Source of the DNA: Pseudomonas lundensis
Lineage (GTDB): Bacteria > Pseudomonadota > Gammaproteobacteria > Pseudomonadales > Pseudomonadaceae
Length of the DNA: 64,000 nt
NCBI RefSeq assembly: GCF_001042985.1
Contig: NZ_JYKY01000004.1
Span: 183,652-247,651 of the forward strand
Direction of reading: 5' to 3'
The notes beneath the pieces were generated by a model that saw only the letters and a list, made by a program, of their open reading frames with translations, did not search any database and was not told the DNA's origin. Each line of letters opens with the position of its first letter. The stretch's first letter is position 1. Below are positions 15,604 to 26,176 of this stretch, one piece after another. Position numbers and translations under genes: made by a program.

Positions 15604-17229
15604 TTACAAACTGAAGCGCGAAACCATGCTGTTCAGGTCCACCGCCAAGCGCGACAGCTCATTGCTCGCCGAGCTGGTCTGGCTGGCACCCGTCGCCGAT
15701 TGCACCGACAAGTCGCGGATGTTGACCAGGTTTCGGTCCACTTCGCGGGCCACTTGGGCCTGTTCTTCGGCGGCGCTGGCAATCACCAGGTTGCGCTCGT
15801 TGATTTCCACAATCGCCGTGTTGATGGTGTCCAGCGCCAGGCCCGCGCCTTTGGCTATGTTGAGCGTCGATTCGGCGCGCTCGGTGCTGTTGCGCATCGA
15901 GTCCACGGCCTGTTCGGTGCCGCCCTGAATGCTGCCGATCATGCGTTCAATTTCGCTGGTCGACTGCTGCGTGCGATGTGCCAGTGCCCGCACTTCGTCG
16001 GCCACGACCGCAAACCCGCGGCCAGCCTCACCGGCACGCGCCGCTTCGATGGCCGCGTTCAAGGCCAGCAGGTTGGTCTGATCGGCCAGGCCGCGAATCA
16101 CATCCAGTACTTTGCCGATGTCCCGCGACTCAGCGGCCAGGTTGCCAATCAGGGTCGCGGTGCTCTGCACATCGCCACTCATGCGTTCGATGGCGCTGAC
16201 AGTTTCCAGTACCAGGTCGCGGCCATCACCGGCCGAGGCGGTGGCATTTTTCGAGGCTTCGGAGGTGCTGACGGCGTTACGTGCCACTTCTTCTACGGCA
16301 CTGGTCATTTCGTTGACGGCCGTTGCGGCTTGCTCGATCTCGTTGTTCTGTTGGGTCAGGCCTTTGGCGCTTTCGTCCGTGACGCAGTTCAGCTCTTCAG
16401 CCGCAGACGCCAATTGCGTGGCCGAGCCCGAAATCCGTTGCAGGGTGTCACGCAGCTTGCCTTGCATCTTGGCCATCGCTTGCAACAGACGACCGGCTTC
16501 ATCGCTGCCATCGACCTTGATCGGGCGAGTGAGGTTGCCTTCGGCAATCGCTTCGGCCGCCTCAAGTGCCTGCGCGATGGGCTGAGTGATGCTGCGGGTC
16601 AGGAGCAGGGCGCACGCGATGGTCAGTGCAGTGGCCAGTAACAGCAAAAACACCACCAGCTTGATCGCGGCCGAATACATGTCGCTGGCAAGCTGGTTGG
16701 CTTCTGCAATTTGCTGACCGTTGATACGCATCAGGCTGTTGAGTTCTTTGTTGATCGCTTCGGAGTTTTCCAGCAGCTCGGTATTGAGCAACGCACGCAA
16801 TTGATCAATGTCGCCATTGCGCGACAGGCTGCGCATGCGGTCCTCCAATTGACGGTAATTGCCCATCAGTTGCTGGTAGCGCTCGTACACCGCCCGCTCT
16901 TGCGGGCTACTGATGTACTTTTCGTACTCGGTTTGCGCTGTACGGATCTCTTGGTTGCGCAGGTCCAGCAGTTCCATGGTTTTTTGCTGAACGTCAGGCT
17001 CGCGGTTGATCAGCAAACGGTACGACAACACGCGCAGGCGCAGCGTCAGTTGGGTGAACTCATCCAGGTTCTGGATGCTCGGCACGCTATTGGTGCTGAT
17101 GTCCTCGGCTGCCGAGCGGATCTGGCCCATCTGGAGCAGTGCGCCAGCCCCCAGAATCAGCATCAGTGTGCCGATCAGCGCAAACCCTAAAAAGGCGCGC
17201 GGAGCGATATTCATATTGCGTAAAGACAT
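15604..17229 (-). CDS. methyl-accepting chemotaxis protein
   Basis: A 541-residue transducer. An N-terminal membrane helix ([20 protein letters not shown]) precedes a periplasmic region of about 150 residues rich in helices, a four-helix-bundle type sensor. A second membrane helix ([20 protein letters not shown]) is followed by HAMP and the cytoplasmic signalling hairpin with [20 protein letters not shown]. No C-terminal CheR-binding pentapeptide is present. The ATG at 17229 has AGGAAA upstream and fits the family better than the start 69 bases earlier. Its place inside the betaine island suggests, but does not show, a role in sensing quaternary amines. Confidence 0.88.
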   Translation of the reverse strand: MSLRNMNIAPRAFLGFALIGTLMLILGAGALLQMGQIRSAAEDISTNSVPSIQNLDEFTQLTLRLRVLSYRLLINREPDVQQKTMELLDLRNQEIRTAQTEYEKYISSPQERAVYERYQQLMGNYRQLEDRMRSLSRNGDIDQLRALLNTELLENSEAINKELNSLMRINGQQIAEANQLASDMYSAAIKLVVFLLLLATALTIACALLLTRSITQPIAQALEAAEAIAEGNLTRPIKVDGSDEAGRLLQAMAKMQGKLRDTLQRISGSATQLASAAEELNCVTDESAKGLTQQNNEIEQAATAVNEMTSAVEEVARNAVSTSEASKNATASAGDGRDLVLETVSAIERMSGDVQSTATLIGNLAAESRDIGKVLDVIRGLADQTNLLALNAAIEAARAGEAGRGFAVVADEVRALAHRTQQSTSEIERMIGSIQGGTEQAVDSMRNSTERAESTLNIAKGAGLALDTINTAIVEINERNLVIASAAEEQAQVAREVDRNLVNIRDLSVQSATGASQTSSASNELSRLAVDLNSMVSRFSL

Positions 17230-17509
17230 GATGTTTCCTGAGGGATGAGGCGCGGTCCGTGCGACGTCAATGCGGGGTGTATATGACCTATCGGTCATAA
17301 GACTAAAGTCTTGAATGCCGTCCGCGAAATTGTTGCGCCGCAGGCTTTGCCGACCGGGGGCGGGAACCTAGTTGGCCTGCCACAGTCTTTAGGGGGCTAA
17401 ATGAACGGCGCCCCTAGCTAAATCGGGCCTTTGGGCCTGAATAACCCTGGCTTAGAGGGTGACTTTTCTTTATCGTACGCGCCCTCTGAAACTGCTTGAG
17501 ACCTTCCCC

Positions 17510-17740
17510 ATGATTGAGTCATCCCTTAGCAAACTTGAACAACTGGTCAGCGACCTGGTTCAGCAAAAGCAAGAACTGCTGGACGCCAACTCTCAGCTGA
17601 CGGCTGAACTGGCCCAGGCCAAAGACGAAAACGAAAGCCTGCAACTGAGCCTGATGGAACACGAAGAGAAGCAAGGCGCCACCGCAGCACGCATTCAGGC
17701 ACTGGTTGAGCGCGCGAGCGTGAGCCCTGTCAACGCATGA
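17510..17740 (+). CDS. TIGR02449 family coiled-coil protein (ZapB-like)
   Basis: A 76-residue, almost entirely coiled-coil protein (SKLEQLVSDLVQQKQELL, then AELAQAKDENESLQLSLME). It belongs to the TIGR02449 family found next to zapA in pseudomonads and resembles ZapB in size and heptad character. The ATG at 17510 is chosen over an upstream ORF start. Its stop overlaps the zapA start in ATGA, so the two are translationally coupled. It probably acts with ZapA at the division site (inference). Confidence 0.82.
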   Translation: MIESSLSKLEQLVSDLVQQKQELLDANSQLTAELAQAKDENESLQLSLMEHEEKQGATAARIQALVERASVSPVNA

Positions 17741-18039
17741 GCGTGGACAGAGACGGTGTAAATGTCGTCTCGATTCTGGGTAACGACTACACGATCAAGG
17801 CACCTGAAGGGGAGCAACAAACCCTGATGGCCGCCACCGTGATGTTGAAAGCCGCCCTGGCCGAAACGAAACGCAAGTACCCGAGCCTGATCGGGGACAA
17901 ACTGTTGGTGCTGGCAGCCTTGAATCTGTGTTCGCAACAGATCGAACTGCAACTGAGCCACAAACAGGAGCTCGACCGTTATCAAGAGCAAGTCAGCGCC
18001 ACGGTCGATGTGATAGAGCGAACACTCGGGCAATCCTGA
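17737..18039 (+). CDS. zapA: cell division protein ZapA
   Basis: A 100-residue ZapA. The N-terminal beta part includes NVVSILGNDYTIKAPEGEQQ and the C-terminal part is a long coiled coil (ELQLSHKQELDRYQEQVSATVDVIE). ZapA bundles FtsZ protofilaments in the cytoplasm. It overlaps the preceding coiled-coil gene by four bases. In most pseudomonads zapA is followed by 6S RNA and a 5-formyl-THF cyclo-ligase gene; here neither is seen and ltaA follows on the other strand. Confidence 0.9.
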   Translation: MSVDRDGVNVVSILGNDYTIKAPEGEQQTLMAATVMLKAALAETKRKYPSLIGDKLLVLAALNLCSQQIELQLSHKQELDRYQEQVSATVDVIERTLGQS

Positions 18040-18065
18040 CGATTCGCCATGCTGTGCACAGCGCT

Positions 18066-18177
18066 CGTAACCCCTGAGCTGCCGGTGAGGGTTACGTCGC
18101 CGACCGCAGCCTCGCGGCACTCGTGCACGACCACAGGCATTCCTGACCCTGTAGCCGTCCCGAGACACGAGGCTGCG
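18066..18177. repeat. intergenic inverted-repeat element between zapA and ltaA
   Basis: There are two nested structures. CGTAACCC at 18066-18073 pairs with GGGTTACG at 18089-18096, and CGCAGCCTCG at 18105-18114 pairs with CGAGGCTGCG at 18168-18177. The second resembles the REP-like intergenic elements common in P. fluorescens. There is no U-tract, so it is not a typical terminator. Confidence 0.5.
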
Positions 18178-18202
18178 ATCGATTGCGTCGCAGCCGCGGC
18201 GC

Positions 18203-19243
18203 TTATCCCGCCATCACTTCCCGAATATCCGCCGCCAGCTCCCGTACGCGGGCTTCTTCGGTGTCCCACGAGCACATGAAGCGGGCGCCGCCTTTGCCGA
18301 TGAAGGTATAGAAGCGCCAGCCCTTGGCGGTCAGTGCCGCTACGGCCGGTTCCGACAGTTGCAGGAACACGCCATTGGCCTGCACCGGGAACATCAGCTC
18401 AACCCCGTCAATGTCACTCACCAGTTCACTGAGCAATTGCGCGCAGTGGTTGGCGTGTTTGGCGTGTTTGAGCCAGGCGCCGTTTTCCAGCAAACCGACC
18501 CACGGCGCCGACAAAAAGCGCATCTTCGAAGCCAGTTGCCCGGCCTGTTTGCAGCGGTAATCGAAGTCCACCGCCAGGGCGTGGTCGAAAAACAGGATCG
18601 CTTCGCCCACCGCCATGCCGTTTTTGGTCCCGCCAAAACACAGCACGTCCACGCCCGCTTTCCACGACAGCTCGGCCGGGGTGCAGCCCAGGTAGGCGCA
18701 GGCATTGGAGAAACGCGCGCCGTCCATGTGCAGCAACAGGCCGAGTTCTTTGCAGGTGGCGCTGATGGCACGGATTTCTTCAGGGGTGTAGACGCTGCCC
18801 ACTTCAGTGGCCTGGGTGATGGTCACCACGCGGGGCTTGGGGTAGTGGATGTCTTTGCGCTTGAGAGCGATCTCGCGGATGGATTCAGGGGTGATCTTGC
18901 CGTTTTCAGTGCGGGCGATCAGCAGTTTGGAGCCGTTGGAGAAGAACTCCGGGGCGCCGCATTCGTCTGTTTCGACGTGGGCCGTTTCGGAGCAGATGAC
19001 GCTGTGGAAACTTTGGCACAACGCCGACAGCGCCAGCGAGTTGGCCGCCGTGCCGTTGAAGGCGAAGTACACCTCGCAGTCGGTTTCGAACAGTTTGCGA
19101 AAGTCGTCCGCCGCGCGCAGGGTCCATTGGTCATCGCCATAGGAACGCTGGTGGCCGTGATTGGCCTTTTCCATCGCAGACCAGACTTCGGGGCAGATAC
19201 CGGAGTAGTTGTCGCTGGCGAATTGTTGGCTCTTGTCAGTCAT
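18203..19243 (-). CDS. ltaA: low-specificity L-threonine aldolase
   Basis: A 346-residue PLP-dependent aldolase that splits L-threonine and L-allo-threonine into glycine and acetaldehyde. The PLP lysine lies in VLCFGGTKNGMA, and LLLHMDGARFSNA is the conserved aspartate region. The ATG at 19243 follows GGGAA. It is divergent from glyA and corresponds to PA5413. It links threonine to the glycine pool that sarcosine oxidation also feeds. Confidence 0.9.
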   Translation of the reverse strand: MTDKSQQFASDNYSGICPEVWSAMEKANHGHQRSYGDDQWTLRAADDFRKLFETDCEVYFAFNGTAANSLALSALCQSFHSVICSETAHVETDECGAPEFFSNGSKLLIARTENGKITPESIREIALKRKDIHYPKPRVVTITQATEVGSVYTPEEIRAISATCKELGLLLHMDGARFSNACAYLGCTPAELSWKAGVDVLCFGGTKNGMAVGEAILFFDHALAVDFDYRCKQAGQLASKMRFLSAPWVGLLENGAWLKHAKHANHCAQLLSELVSDIDGVELMFPVQANGVFLQLSEPAVAALTAKGWRFYTFIGKGGARFMCSWDTEEARVRELAADIREVMAG

Positions 19244-19544
19244 TTCCCGGTTCCATGGTCAAAGTTGTCGTGCACTTTAGCCAAGAAATCTGCGGGTGCA
19301 CAGGCACTGCTTAAGTCGCGGAAATCTCTTACGCCAAAACCGGCGAATGACCGGTCAGGCTTGTAGGAGCACGCCTGCCTTGCACGGTGCGTCGCGGGTT
19401 CGCCAGGCAATCTCACCGGCATGTCGTAAACGCACCACTGCGTGGCGCGCGTGGGCATTTGATCGCCCCGCGCCGGCCCTACCATCGGTCTCACAGGGCA
19501 AGCCCTCATCCAGACCAATGGCGCGCTGGCGCCGGGAGAACGCG

Positions 19545-20798
19545 ATGTTCAGCAAGCAGGATCAGATACAGGGGTACGACGACGCCTTGTTAGCGGCCAT
19601 GAATGCCGAAGATCAGCGTCAGGAAGATCACATCGAGCTCATCGCGTCCGAAAACTACACCAGCCAGCGCGTCATGCAGGCCCAAGGCAGTGGCCTGACC
19701 AACAAGTATGCCGAGGGCTACCCGGGTAAGCGGTATTACGGCGGCTGCCAGCATGTGGATAACGTCGAGCAATTGGCCATCGACCGCGCCAGGCAACTGT
19801 TCGGCGCCGATTACGCCAACGTCCAGCCACACTCGGGCAGCCAGGCCAACGCGGCGGTCTACCTGGCCTTGCTCAATGCCGGTGACACCGTGCTGGGCAT
19901 GAGTCTGGCCCATGGTGGCCACTTGACCCACGGCGCCAGTGTGAGTTTTTCCGGCAAGCTCTATCACGCCGTGCAGTACGGCATCGACACCGCGACCGGG
20001 TTGATTGACTACGACGACGTGGAGCGGCTGGCCGTCGAGCACCAGCCCAAAATGATCATTGCCGGTTTTTCGGCTTACTCCAAAACCCTGGATTTCCCAC
20101 GCTTTCGGGAGATTGCGGACAAGGTGGGCGCATATCTGTTTGTCGACATGGCCCACGTCGCCGGGCTGGTGGCCGCAGGCTTATATCCCAACCCGGTGCC
20201 GTACGCCGACGTGGTGACCACCACCACCCACAAAACCCTGCGCGGGCCACGGGGCGGGCTGATTCTGGCCCGTGGCAATGAAGCTCTGGAGAAAAAACTC
20301 AATGCCGCCGTGTTCCCCGGCGGGCAGGGCGGGCCGCTGATGCACGTGATTGCGGCCAAGGCCGTGTGCTTCAAGGAAGCCCTGGAGCCTGCGTTCACCA
20401 CCTATCAACAGCACGTGATCGACAACGCCCAGGCGATGGCCGAGGTGTTTATCAAACGCGGCTATGACGTGGTGTCCGGTGGTACGGACAACCATTTGTT
20501 TCTGGTCAGCCTGATCCGTCAGGGCTTGACCGGCAAAGACGCCGATGCCGCGCTGGGCCGCGCCCACATCACCGTCAACAAGAACGCAGTGCCCAATGAC
20601 CCGCAGTCGCCGTTCGTGACCTCGGGGTTGCGCATCGGCACCCCGGCGGTCACCACCCGCGGTTTCAAAGTGGCGCAATGCACCGAGCTGGCTGGCTGGA
20701 TCTGCGACATCCTCGATCATCTCGGCGATGCCGACATTGAGGCGGACGTGGCGCGGCAAGTGACGGCGCTGTGCAAAGACTTCCCGGTTTATCGCTGA
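19545..20798 (+). CDS. glyA: serine hydroxymethyltransferase
   Basis: A 417-residue PLP enzyme interconverting glycine plus 5,10-methylene-THF and serine plus THF. The PLP lysine motif [14 protein letters not shown] and the N-terminal [10 protein letters not shown] are intact. The ATG at 19545 follows GGGAGAACGCG; the open frame upstream is not protein-like. As the first gene before soxBDAG (like glyA1, PA5415) it uses both products of sarcosine oxidation. A perfect DnaA-box sequence at 19754 lies inside the gene. Confidence 0.94.
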   Translation: MFSKQDQIQGYDDALLAAMNAEDQRQEDHIELIASENYTSQRVMQAQGSGLTNKYAEGYPGKRYYGGCQHVDNVEQLAIDRARQLFGADYANVQPHSGSQANAAVYLALLNAGDTVLGMSLAHGGHLTHGASVSFSGKLYHAVQYGIDTATGLIDYDDVERLAVEHQPKMIIAGFSAYSKTLDFPRFREIADKVGAYLFVDMAHVAGLVAAGLYPNPVPYADVVTTTTHKTLRGPRGGLILARGNEALEKKLNAAVFPGGQGGPLMHVIAAKAVCFKEALEPAFTTYQQHVIDNAQAMAEVFIKRGYDVVSGGTDNHLFLVSLIRQGLTGKDADAALGRAHITVNKNAVPNDPQSPFVTSGLRIGTPAVTTRGFKVAQCTELAGWICDILDHLGDADIEADVARQVTALCKDFPVYR

Positions 20799-20820
20799 GC
20801 GCGGTTTTGGAGTAGATCCT

Positions 20821-22071
20821 ATGCAACGGTATTCAGGCTTCGGCCTCTTCAAGCACTCCCTCAGCCACCACGAAAACTGGCAGAAGATGTGGCGCACACC
20901 GACGCCGAAAAAGGTCTACGACGTGGTCATCGTCGGGGGCGGCGGGCACGGGTTGGCCACGGCGTATTACCTGGCCAAGGCACACGGCATCACCAATGTG
21001 GCCGTGGTCGAGAAAGGCTGGCTGGGGGGCGGCAATACAGCGCGTAACACCACCATCGTGCGTTCCAACTATTTGTGGGACGAGTCGGCGCACTTGTATG
21101 AACACGCGATGAAACTCTGGGAAGGCCTGTCCCAGGACCTCAACTACAACGTCATGTTCTCCCAGCGCGGCGTCTACAACCTGTGCCATACCCTGCAAGA
21201 CATGCGCGACTCGGAACGCCGGGTCAGCGCCAACCGCCTCAACGGCGTGGACGGCGAACTGCTCAACACGCAGCAGGTGGCCGATGAAATCCCGTACCTT
21301 GATTGCTCAAAAAACACCCGCTACCCGGTCCTGGGCGCCACCGTGCAACGTCGCGGCGGCGTGGCGCGTCACGACGCCGTGGCCTGGGGCTTTGCCCGGG
21401 CAGCCGATGCGTTGGGCGTGGACTTGATTCAACAAACCGAAGTGCTGGGCTTTCGCAAGGAAAACGGTGTGTGCATCGGCGTCGAAACCAGCAAAGGCTT
21501 TATCGGCGCCAAGCGCGTGGGCGTGGTCACGGCGGGCAATTCGGGGCACATGGCGCGTCAGGCCGGGTTCCGCCTGCCCATCGAGTCGCACCCGCTGCAA
21601 GCGCTGGTGTCCGAACCGATCAAGCCGATCATCGACAGCGTCATCATGTCCAACGCCGTCCACGGCTACATCAGCCAGTCCGACAAAGGCGACCTGGTGA
21701 TCGGCGCGGGGATTGACGGCTGGGTCGGCTACGGCCAGCGCGGCTCCTACCCGGTGATCGAACACACGATCCAGGCGATTGTGGAAATGTTCCCGGTGTT
21801 GTCCCGCGTGCGCATGAACCGCCAGTGGGGCGGCATCGTCGACACCACGCCCGACGCGTGCCCGATCATCTCCAAAACCCCGGTGCCCAACCTGTTTTTC
21901 AACTGCGGCTGGGGCACGGGCGGCTTCAAGGCCACCCCAGGCTCGGGCAACGTGTTTGCCGCCAGTCTGGCCAAGGGCGAGATGCACCCGCTGGCCGCCC
22001 CGTTTTCCCTTGAGCGCTTCCACAACGGCGCGCTGATCGACGAACACGGCGCTGCTGCCGTCGCTCACTAA
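20821..22071 (+). CDS. soxB: sarcosine oxidase beta subunit
   Basis: A 416-residue FAD subunit of heterotetrameric sarcosine oxidase. The dinucleotide motif [17 protein letters not shown] lies near residue 37, and the usual flavin-region histidine falls in [14 protein letters not shown]. The complex oxidises sarcosine to glycine, H2O2 and 5,10-methylene-THF. GGAG precedes the ATG, and the gene follows glyA by 22 bases. Confidence 0.95.
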   Translation: MQRYSGFGLFKHSLSHHENWQKMWRTPTPKKVYDVVIVGGGGHGLATAYYLAKAHGITNVAVVEKGWLGGGNTARNTTIVRSNYLWDESAHLYEHAMKLWEGLSQDLNYNVMFSQRGVYNLCHTLQDMRDSERRVSANRLNGVDGELLNTQQVADEIPYLDCSKNTRYPVLGATVQRRGGVARHDAVAWGFARAADALGVDLIQQTEVLGFRKENGVCIGVETSKGFIGAKRVGVVTAGNSGHMARQAGFRLPIESHPLQALVSEPIKPIIDSVIMSNAVHGYISQSDKGDLVIGAGIDGWVGYGQRGSYPVIEHTIQAIVEMFPVLSRVRMNRQWGGIVDTTPDACPIISKTPVPNLFFNCGWGTGGFKATPGSGNVFAASLAKGEMHPLAAPFSLERFHNGALIDEHGAAAVAH

Positions 22072-22085
22072 CAGGAGAAAGACCT

Positions 22086-22421
22086 ATGTTGCATATCTTC
22101 TGTCCCCATTGCGGCGAGTTGCGCTCTGAAGAAGAGTTCCACGCCTCAGGGCAAGCACACATCCCGCGCCCGCTGGACCCCAATAGCTGCACGGATGCCG
22201 AGTGGGGCGATTACCTGTTCTTTCGCGACAACCCGCGCGGCCTGCACCACGAGTTGTGGAACCACGTGGCCGGGTGCCGTCAGTTTTTCAACGCGACCCG
22301 CAACACCGTGACGTACGAAATCCTTGAGACCTACCGCATCGGCAGCCAGCCGCAGTTCACTGAACAGTCGCCTGCGCCAGCCTCGACAACGGCCCCCCGC
22401 GAGCTGGGAGAAAAGGTATGA
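22086..22421 (+). CDS. soxD: sarcosine oxidase delta subunit
   Basis: A 111-residue delta subunit with the zinc-binding start MLHIFCPHCGELRSEEEF and conserved WGDYLFFRDNPRGLHHELW. It stabilises the SoxABDG complex. AGGAG precedes the ATG 14 bases after soxB, and the last codon overlaps the soxA start (ATGA). Confidence 0.94.
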   Translation: MLHIFCPHCGELRSEEEFHASGQAHIPRPLDPNSCTDAEWGDYLFFRDNPRGLHHELWNHVAGCRQFFNATRNTVTYEILETYRIGSQPQFTEQSPAPASTTAPRELGEKV

Positions 22422-25400
22422 GCCAGACCCATCGCTTGGCCCATGGCGGCCGTGTTGATCGCACGCGCGTGCTGACCTTCACCTTTAACGGGCACACCTA
22501 CACCGGTTATGAAGGCGACAGCCTGGCGGCCGCGTTGTTGGCCAATGGCGTACACATCATCGGCCGCAGTTTCAAATATTCCCGGCCACGGGGCATTTAT
22601 GCCGCAGGCGCCGAAGAGCCCAATGCCGTGCTGCAAATCGGGGCGACCGAGGCCACGCAAATCCCTAACGTGCGCGCCACACAACAAGCGCTGTACCAAG
22701 GGCTGGTGGCCACCAGCACCAACGGCTGGCCCAACGTCAACACCGACATGATGGGCATCTTGGGCAAGGTGGGCGGCCAACTGATGCCGCCGGGGTTTTA
22801 CTACAAAACCTTCATGTACCCCAAGTCGTTCTGGATGACCTACGAGAAGTACATCCGCAAGGCGGCCGGGTTGGGCCGTTCACCGACGCAAAACGACCCC
22901 GACACCTATGACTACATGAACCGTCACTGTGACGTGCTGATTGTCGGCGCCGGGCCTGCCGGGCTGGCGGCAGCGCTGGCGGCGGCGCGCAGTGGTGCCC
23001 GGGTGATCGTGGCCGATGAACAGGAAGAGTTCGGCGGCAGCCTGCTCGACAGCCGCGAAAGCCTGGACGGCAAACCGGCCATGGACTGGGTCGCCAGCGT
23101 GGTGGCCGAGCTGCGCGGCATGCCGGACGTGGTGTTGCTGCCACGGGCCACCGTCAACGGTTATCACGACCACAACTTTCTGACGATTCACGAACGCCTG
23201 ACCGACCACCTGGGCGACCGCGCACCGATTGGCCTGGTGCGTCAACGCATCCACCGGGTGCGGGCCAAACGTGTGGTGCTGGCCACGGGCGCCTGCGAAC
23301 GGCCACTGGTGTATGGCAACAACGACGTGCCGGGCAACATGCTGGCCGGTGCCGTGTCCACCTATGTGCGGCGTTACGGCGTGGCGCCGGGGCGCACGTT
23401 GCTGCTGAGCACCAATAACGACCATGCCTATCGCGTGGCGCTGGACTGGCTCGACGCCAGCCTGCCAGTGGTGGCCATTGCCGATGCCCGCAGCAACCCG
23501 CGTGGTGCGCTGGTGGAAGAAGCCCGCGCCAAGGGCATCCGCATTCTGACCGGCAGCGCCGTGATTGAAGCCCGTGGCAGCAAACACGTGACCGGTGCCC
23601 GGGTGGCGGCGATCGACCTCAACACCCACCGCGTCACCAGCCCCGGCGAACTGCTCGATTGCGACCTGATTGCCACCTCGGGGGGCTACAGCCCGGTGGT
23701 GCACTTGGCGTCGCACTTGGGCGGCAAACCGGTCTGGCGCGAAGACATCCTCGGGTTTGTGCCCGGTGACGCACCGCAAAAACGCGTGTGCGTGGGCGGG
23801 ATCAATGGCGTCTATCGCTTGGGCGACAGCCTGGCGGACGGCTTTGAAGGCGGCGTGCGTGCGGCCTGTGAAGCCGGGTTCAAAGCCGTGGAAGGCGTGT
23901 TGCCCAAAGCCCTCAATCATCACCAGGAACCCACGCTGGCGCTGTTTCACGTGCCCCACGAAAAAGGCACGGCACGGGCGCCGAAACAATTTGTCGACCT
24001 GCAAAACGACGTCACGGCGGCCGCCATCGAACTGGCCACCCGCGAAGGGTTTGAGTCGGTCGAACACGTCAAACGCTACACCGCGCTGGGGTTTGGCACC
24101 GATCAGGGCAAGCTCGGCAACGTCAACGGGCTGGCCATTGCGGCGCGTTCGTTGAACGTCAGCATCCCGCAAATGGGCACCACCATGTTCCGCCCCAACT
24201 ACACGCCCGTGACCTTTGGCGCGGTGGCGGGGCGTCATTGCGGGCACATTTTCGAGCCCGTGCGCTACACCGCGTTGCAGGCGTGGCACGTCAAACAGGG
24301 CGCAGCGTTTGAAGACGTCGGGCAGTGGAAGCGGCCGTGGTACTTCCCGCGCCCCGGTGAAGACCTGCACGCAGCGGTCAAGCGCGAGTGCCAGGCCGTG
24401 CGTGACAGCGTCGGCATGCTGGATGCCTCGACCCTGGGCAAAATTGACATTCAGGGGCCGGACGCGCGGGAGTTCCTCAACCGTATCTACACCAACGCCT
24501 GGACCAAACTGGACGTGGGCAAGGCGCGCTACGGGCTGATGTGCAAAGAAGACGGCATGGTCTTCGACGACGGCGTGACCGCCTGCCTGGCCGACAACCA
24601 TTTCGTGATGACCACCACCACGGGCGGCGCGGCGCGGGTGCTGCAATGGCTGGAGCTGTACCAGCAGACCGAATGGCCGGAGCTGAAGGTGTACTTCACC
24701 TCGGTCACCGACCACTACGCGACCCTGACCTTGTCCGGCCCTAACAGCCGCAAACTGCTGAGCGAAGTGACCGACATCGACCTGGACCGCGACGCCTTCC
24801 CGTTCATGAGCTGGAAAGAAGGCCGGGTGGCCGGCGTGCCGGCGCGGGTGTTCCGCATCTCGTTTACCGGCGAATTGTCGTACGAGGTCAACATCCAGGC
24901 CGACTACGCCATGGGCGTGCTGGAAGCCATCGTCGAGGCCGGCAAAGCCTACAACCTGACCCCTTACGGCACCGAGACCATGCACGTGTTGCGGGCCGAA
25001 AAGGGGTTCATCATCGTCGGCCAGGACACCGACGGCTCCATGACCCCGGATGACCTGAACATGGGTTGGTGCGTGGGCCGCAACAAGCCATTTTCATGGA
25101 TTGGCTGGCGCGGCATGAACCGCGAAGACTGCGTGCGCGAGGCGCGTAAACAACTGGTGGGCCTCAAACCGGTGAACCCGACTCAATGGCTGCCTGAAGG
25201 GGCGCAACTGGTGTTCGACCCCACGCAGGCGATCCCCATGAGCATGGTCGGCCACGTGACCTCCAGTTACACCTGCGGCTCGCTGGGGTATTCATTCGCC
25301 ATGGGCGTGGTCAAGGACGGTCTCAAGCGTATGGGTGAACGGGTATTCGCCCCGTTGGCCGATGGCAGCGTGATCGAAGCGGAAATCGTGTCTTCGGTGT

Positions 25401-25435
25401 TTTTCGACCCCAAAGGCGAACGGCAGAACATTTGA
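22418..25435 (+). CDS. soxA: sarcosine oxidase alpha subunit
   Basis: A 1005-residue subunit. Residues about 10-110 are a 2Fe-2S-like N-terminal domain (GHTYTGYEGDSLAAALLANG), followed by an NAD(P)-binding flavoprotein domain (VLIVGAGPAGLAAALAAA, near 171) and a C-terminal aminomethyltransferase (GcvT-like) folate domain (about 620-1000). That last domain captures the methyl group as methylene-THF. Translation is coupled to soxD, and the stop overlaps a possible soxG start (TGATG). Confidence 0.95.
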   Translation: MSQTHRLAHGGRVDRTRVLTFTFNGHTYTGYEGDSLAAALLANGVHIIGRSFKYSRPRGIYAAGAEEPNAVLQIGATEATQIPNVRATQQALYQGLVATSTNGWPNVNTDMMGILGKVGGQLMPPGFYYKTFMYPKSFWMTYEKYIRKAAGLGRSPTQNDPDTYDYMNRHCDVLIVGAGPAGLAAALAAARSGARVIVADEQEEFGGSLLDSRESLDGKPAMDWVASVVAELRGMPDVVLLPRATVNGYHDHNFLTIHERLTDHLGDRAPIGLVRQRIHRVRAKRVVLATGACERPLVYGNNDVPGNMLAGAVSTYVRRYGVAPGRTLLLSTNNDHAYRVALDWLDASLPVVAIADARSNPRGALVEEARAKGIRILTGSAVIEARGSKHVTGARVAAIDLNTHRVTSPGELLDCDLIATSGGYSPVVHLASHLGGKPVWREDILGFVPGDAPQKRVCVGGINGVYRLGDSLADGFEGGVRAACEAGFKAVEGVLPKALNHHQEPTLALFHVPHEKGTARAPKQFVDLQNDVTAAAIELATREGFESVEHVKRYTALGFGTDQGKLGNVNGLAIAARSLNVSIPQMGTTMFRPNYTPVTFGAVAGRHCGHIFEPVRYTALQAWHVKQGAAFEDVGQWKRPWYFPRPGEDLHAAVKRECQAVRDSVGMLDASTLGKIDIQGPDAREFLNRIYTNAWTKLDVGKARYGLMCKEDGMVFDDGVTACLADNHFVMTTTTGGAARVLQWLELYQQTEWPELKVYFTSVTDHYATLTLSGPNSRKLLSEVTDIDLDRDAFPFMSWKEGRVAGVPARVFRISFTGELSYEVNIQADYAMGVLEAIVEAGKAYNLTPYGTETMHVLRAEKGFIIVGQDTDGSMTPDDLNMGWCVGRNKPFSWIGWRGMNREDCVREARKQLVGLKPVNPTQWLPEGAQLVFDPTQAIPMSMVGHVTSSYTCGSLGYSFAMGVVKDGLKRMGERVFAPLADGSVIEAEIVSSVFFDPKGERQNI

Positions 25436-25446
25436 TGGGTGATCAC

Positions 25447-26079
25447 ATGACGAGCGCAAACGTATACCAACAGCGTCCGGAGTCGGGCGCTAAAGCTGAG
25501 TCATCCTTGCACCACGCCCGGTTGTCGGCGCTCATCGGCCAGGGTCGGCAAAACCCCGGCGTCACGGTGCGTGAGAAAAAACTGCTGGGCCACCTGACCT
25601 TGCGTGGCGACGCGCGCGATCCGGCGTTCAGCGAAGGCGTACACCAGGCGCTGGGCCTCGAACTGCCGGTGGCGCTGAGCCTGGTGGCCAGCGGCGAAAC
25701 GTCCTTGCAATGGATGGGCCCGGACGAATGGCTGCTGATCGTGCCGGGCGGTGAAGAGTTCAAGGTGGAACAGGCGTTGCGCGAGGCGTTGGCGGGTCAG
25801 CACATTGCCGTGGTGAACGTCAGCGGCGGGCAACAACTGCTGGAGCTGCGCGGGCCGAACGTGCGCGAGGTGCTGATGAAATCCACCAGCTACGACGTCC
25901 ACCCTGACAACTTCCCGGTGGGCAAAGCGGTGGGCACGGTGTTTGCGAAATCGCAGCTGGTGATCCGGCATACGGCCGAGGACACGTGGGAACTGCTGAT
26001 CCGCCGCAGCTTCTCGGATTATTGGTGGCTCTGGTTGCAGGATGCTGCGGCGCAATATGGGTTGAGTGTTGAGGCCTGA
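25447..26079 (+). CDS. soxG: sarcosine oxidase gamma subunit
   Basis: A 210-residue gamma subunit with the family start NVYQQRPESGAKAESSLHHA and WMGPDEWLLIVPGG. I prefer the ATG at 25447 because the protein then begins MTSANVYQQRP as in homologues. The ATG at 25435, overlapping the soxA stop, is a real alternative that adds four residues. It is the last of the four sox genes. Confidence 0.9.
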   Translation: MTSANVYQQRPESGAKAESSLHHARLSALIGQGRQNPGVTVREKKLLGHLTLRGDARDPAFSEGVHQALGLELPVALSLVASGETSLQWMGPDEWLLIVPGGEEFKVEQALREALAGQHIAVVNVSGGQQLLELRGPNVREVLMKSTSYDVHPDNFPVGKAVGTVFAKSQLVIRHTAEDTWELLIRRSFSDYWWLWLQDAAAQYGLSVEA

Positions 26080-26090
26080 GTCGCGGCTGG

Positions 26091-26145
26091 CCCTCACCCT
26101 AAGCCTCTCCCTGTGGGGAAAGGGTTAGGGTGAGGGGCTTTTGCT
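26091..26145. repeat. inverted repeat between soxG and purU
   Basis: CCCTCACCCTAA at 26091-26102 is repeated in inverse as TTAGGGTGAGGG at 26125-26136, followed by GCTTTTGCTTTT. It could be a partial terminator or a processing site between soxG and purU. It is the cleanest of the four related elements in the betaine island. Confidence 0.6.
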
Positions 26146-26176
26146 TTTCACATCAGAACACTAAAAGGAGCCCTTC

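Noticed and set aside
15604..16641. Plus-strand ORFs opposite the MCP gene
   Set aside because: Antisense shadows of the conserved signalling domain.
18040..18202. 6S RNA after zapA
   Set aside because: Expected from synteny, but the interval shows only REP-like inverted repeats and no recognisable 6S features. A covariance search would settle it.
22880..24985. 701-codon minus-strand ORF opposite soxA
   Set aside because: A shadow frame of soxA, with no family features and no ribosome binding site logic.
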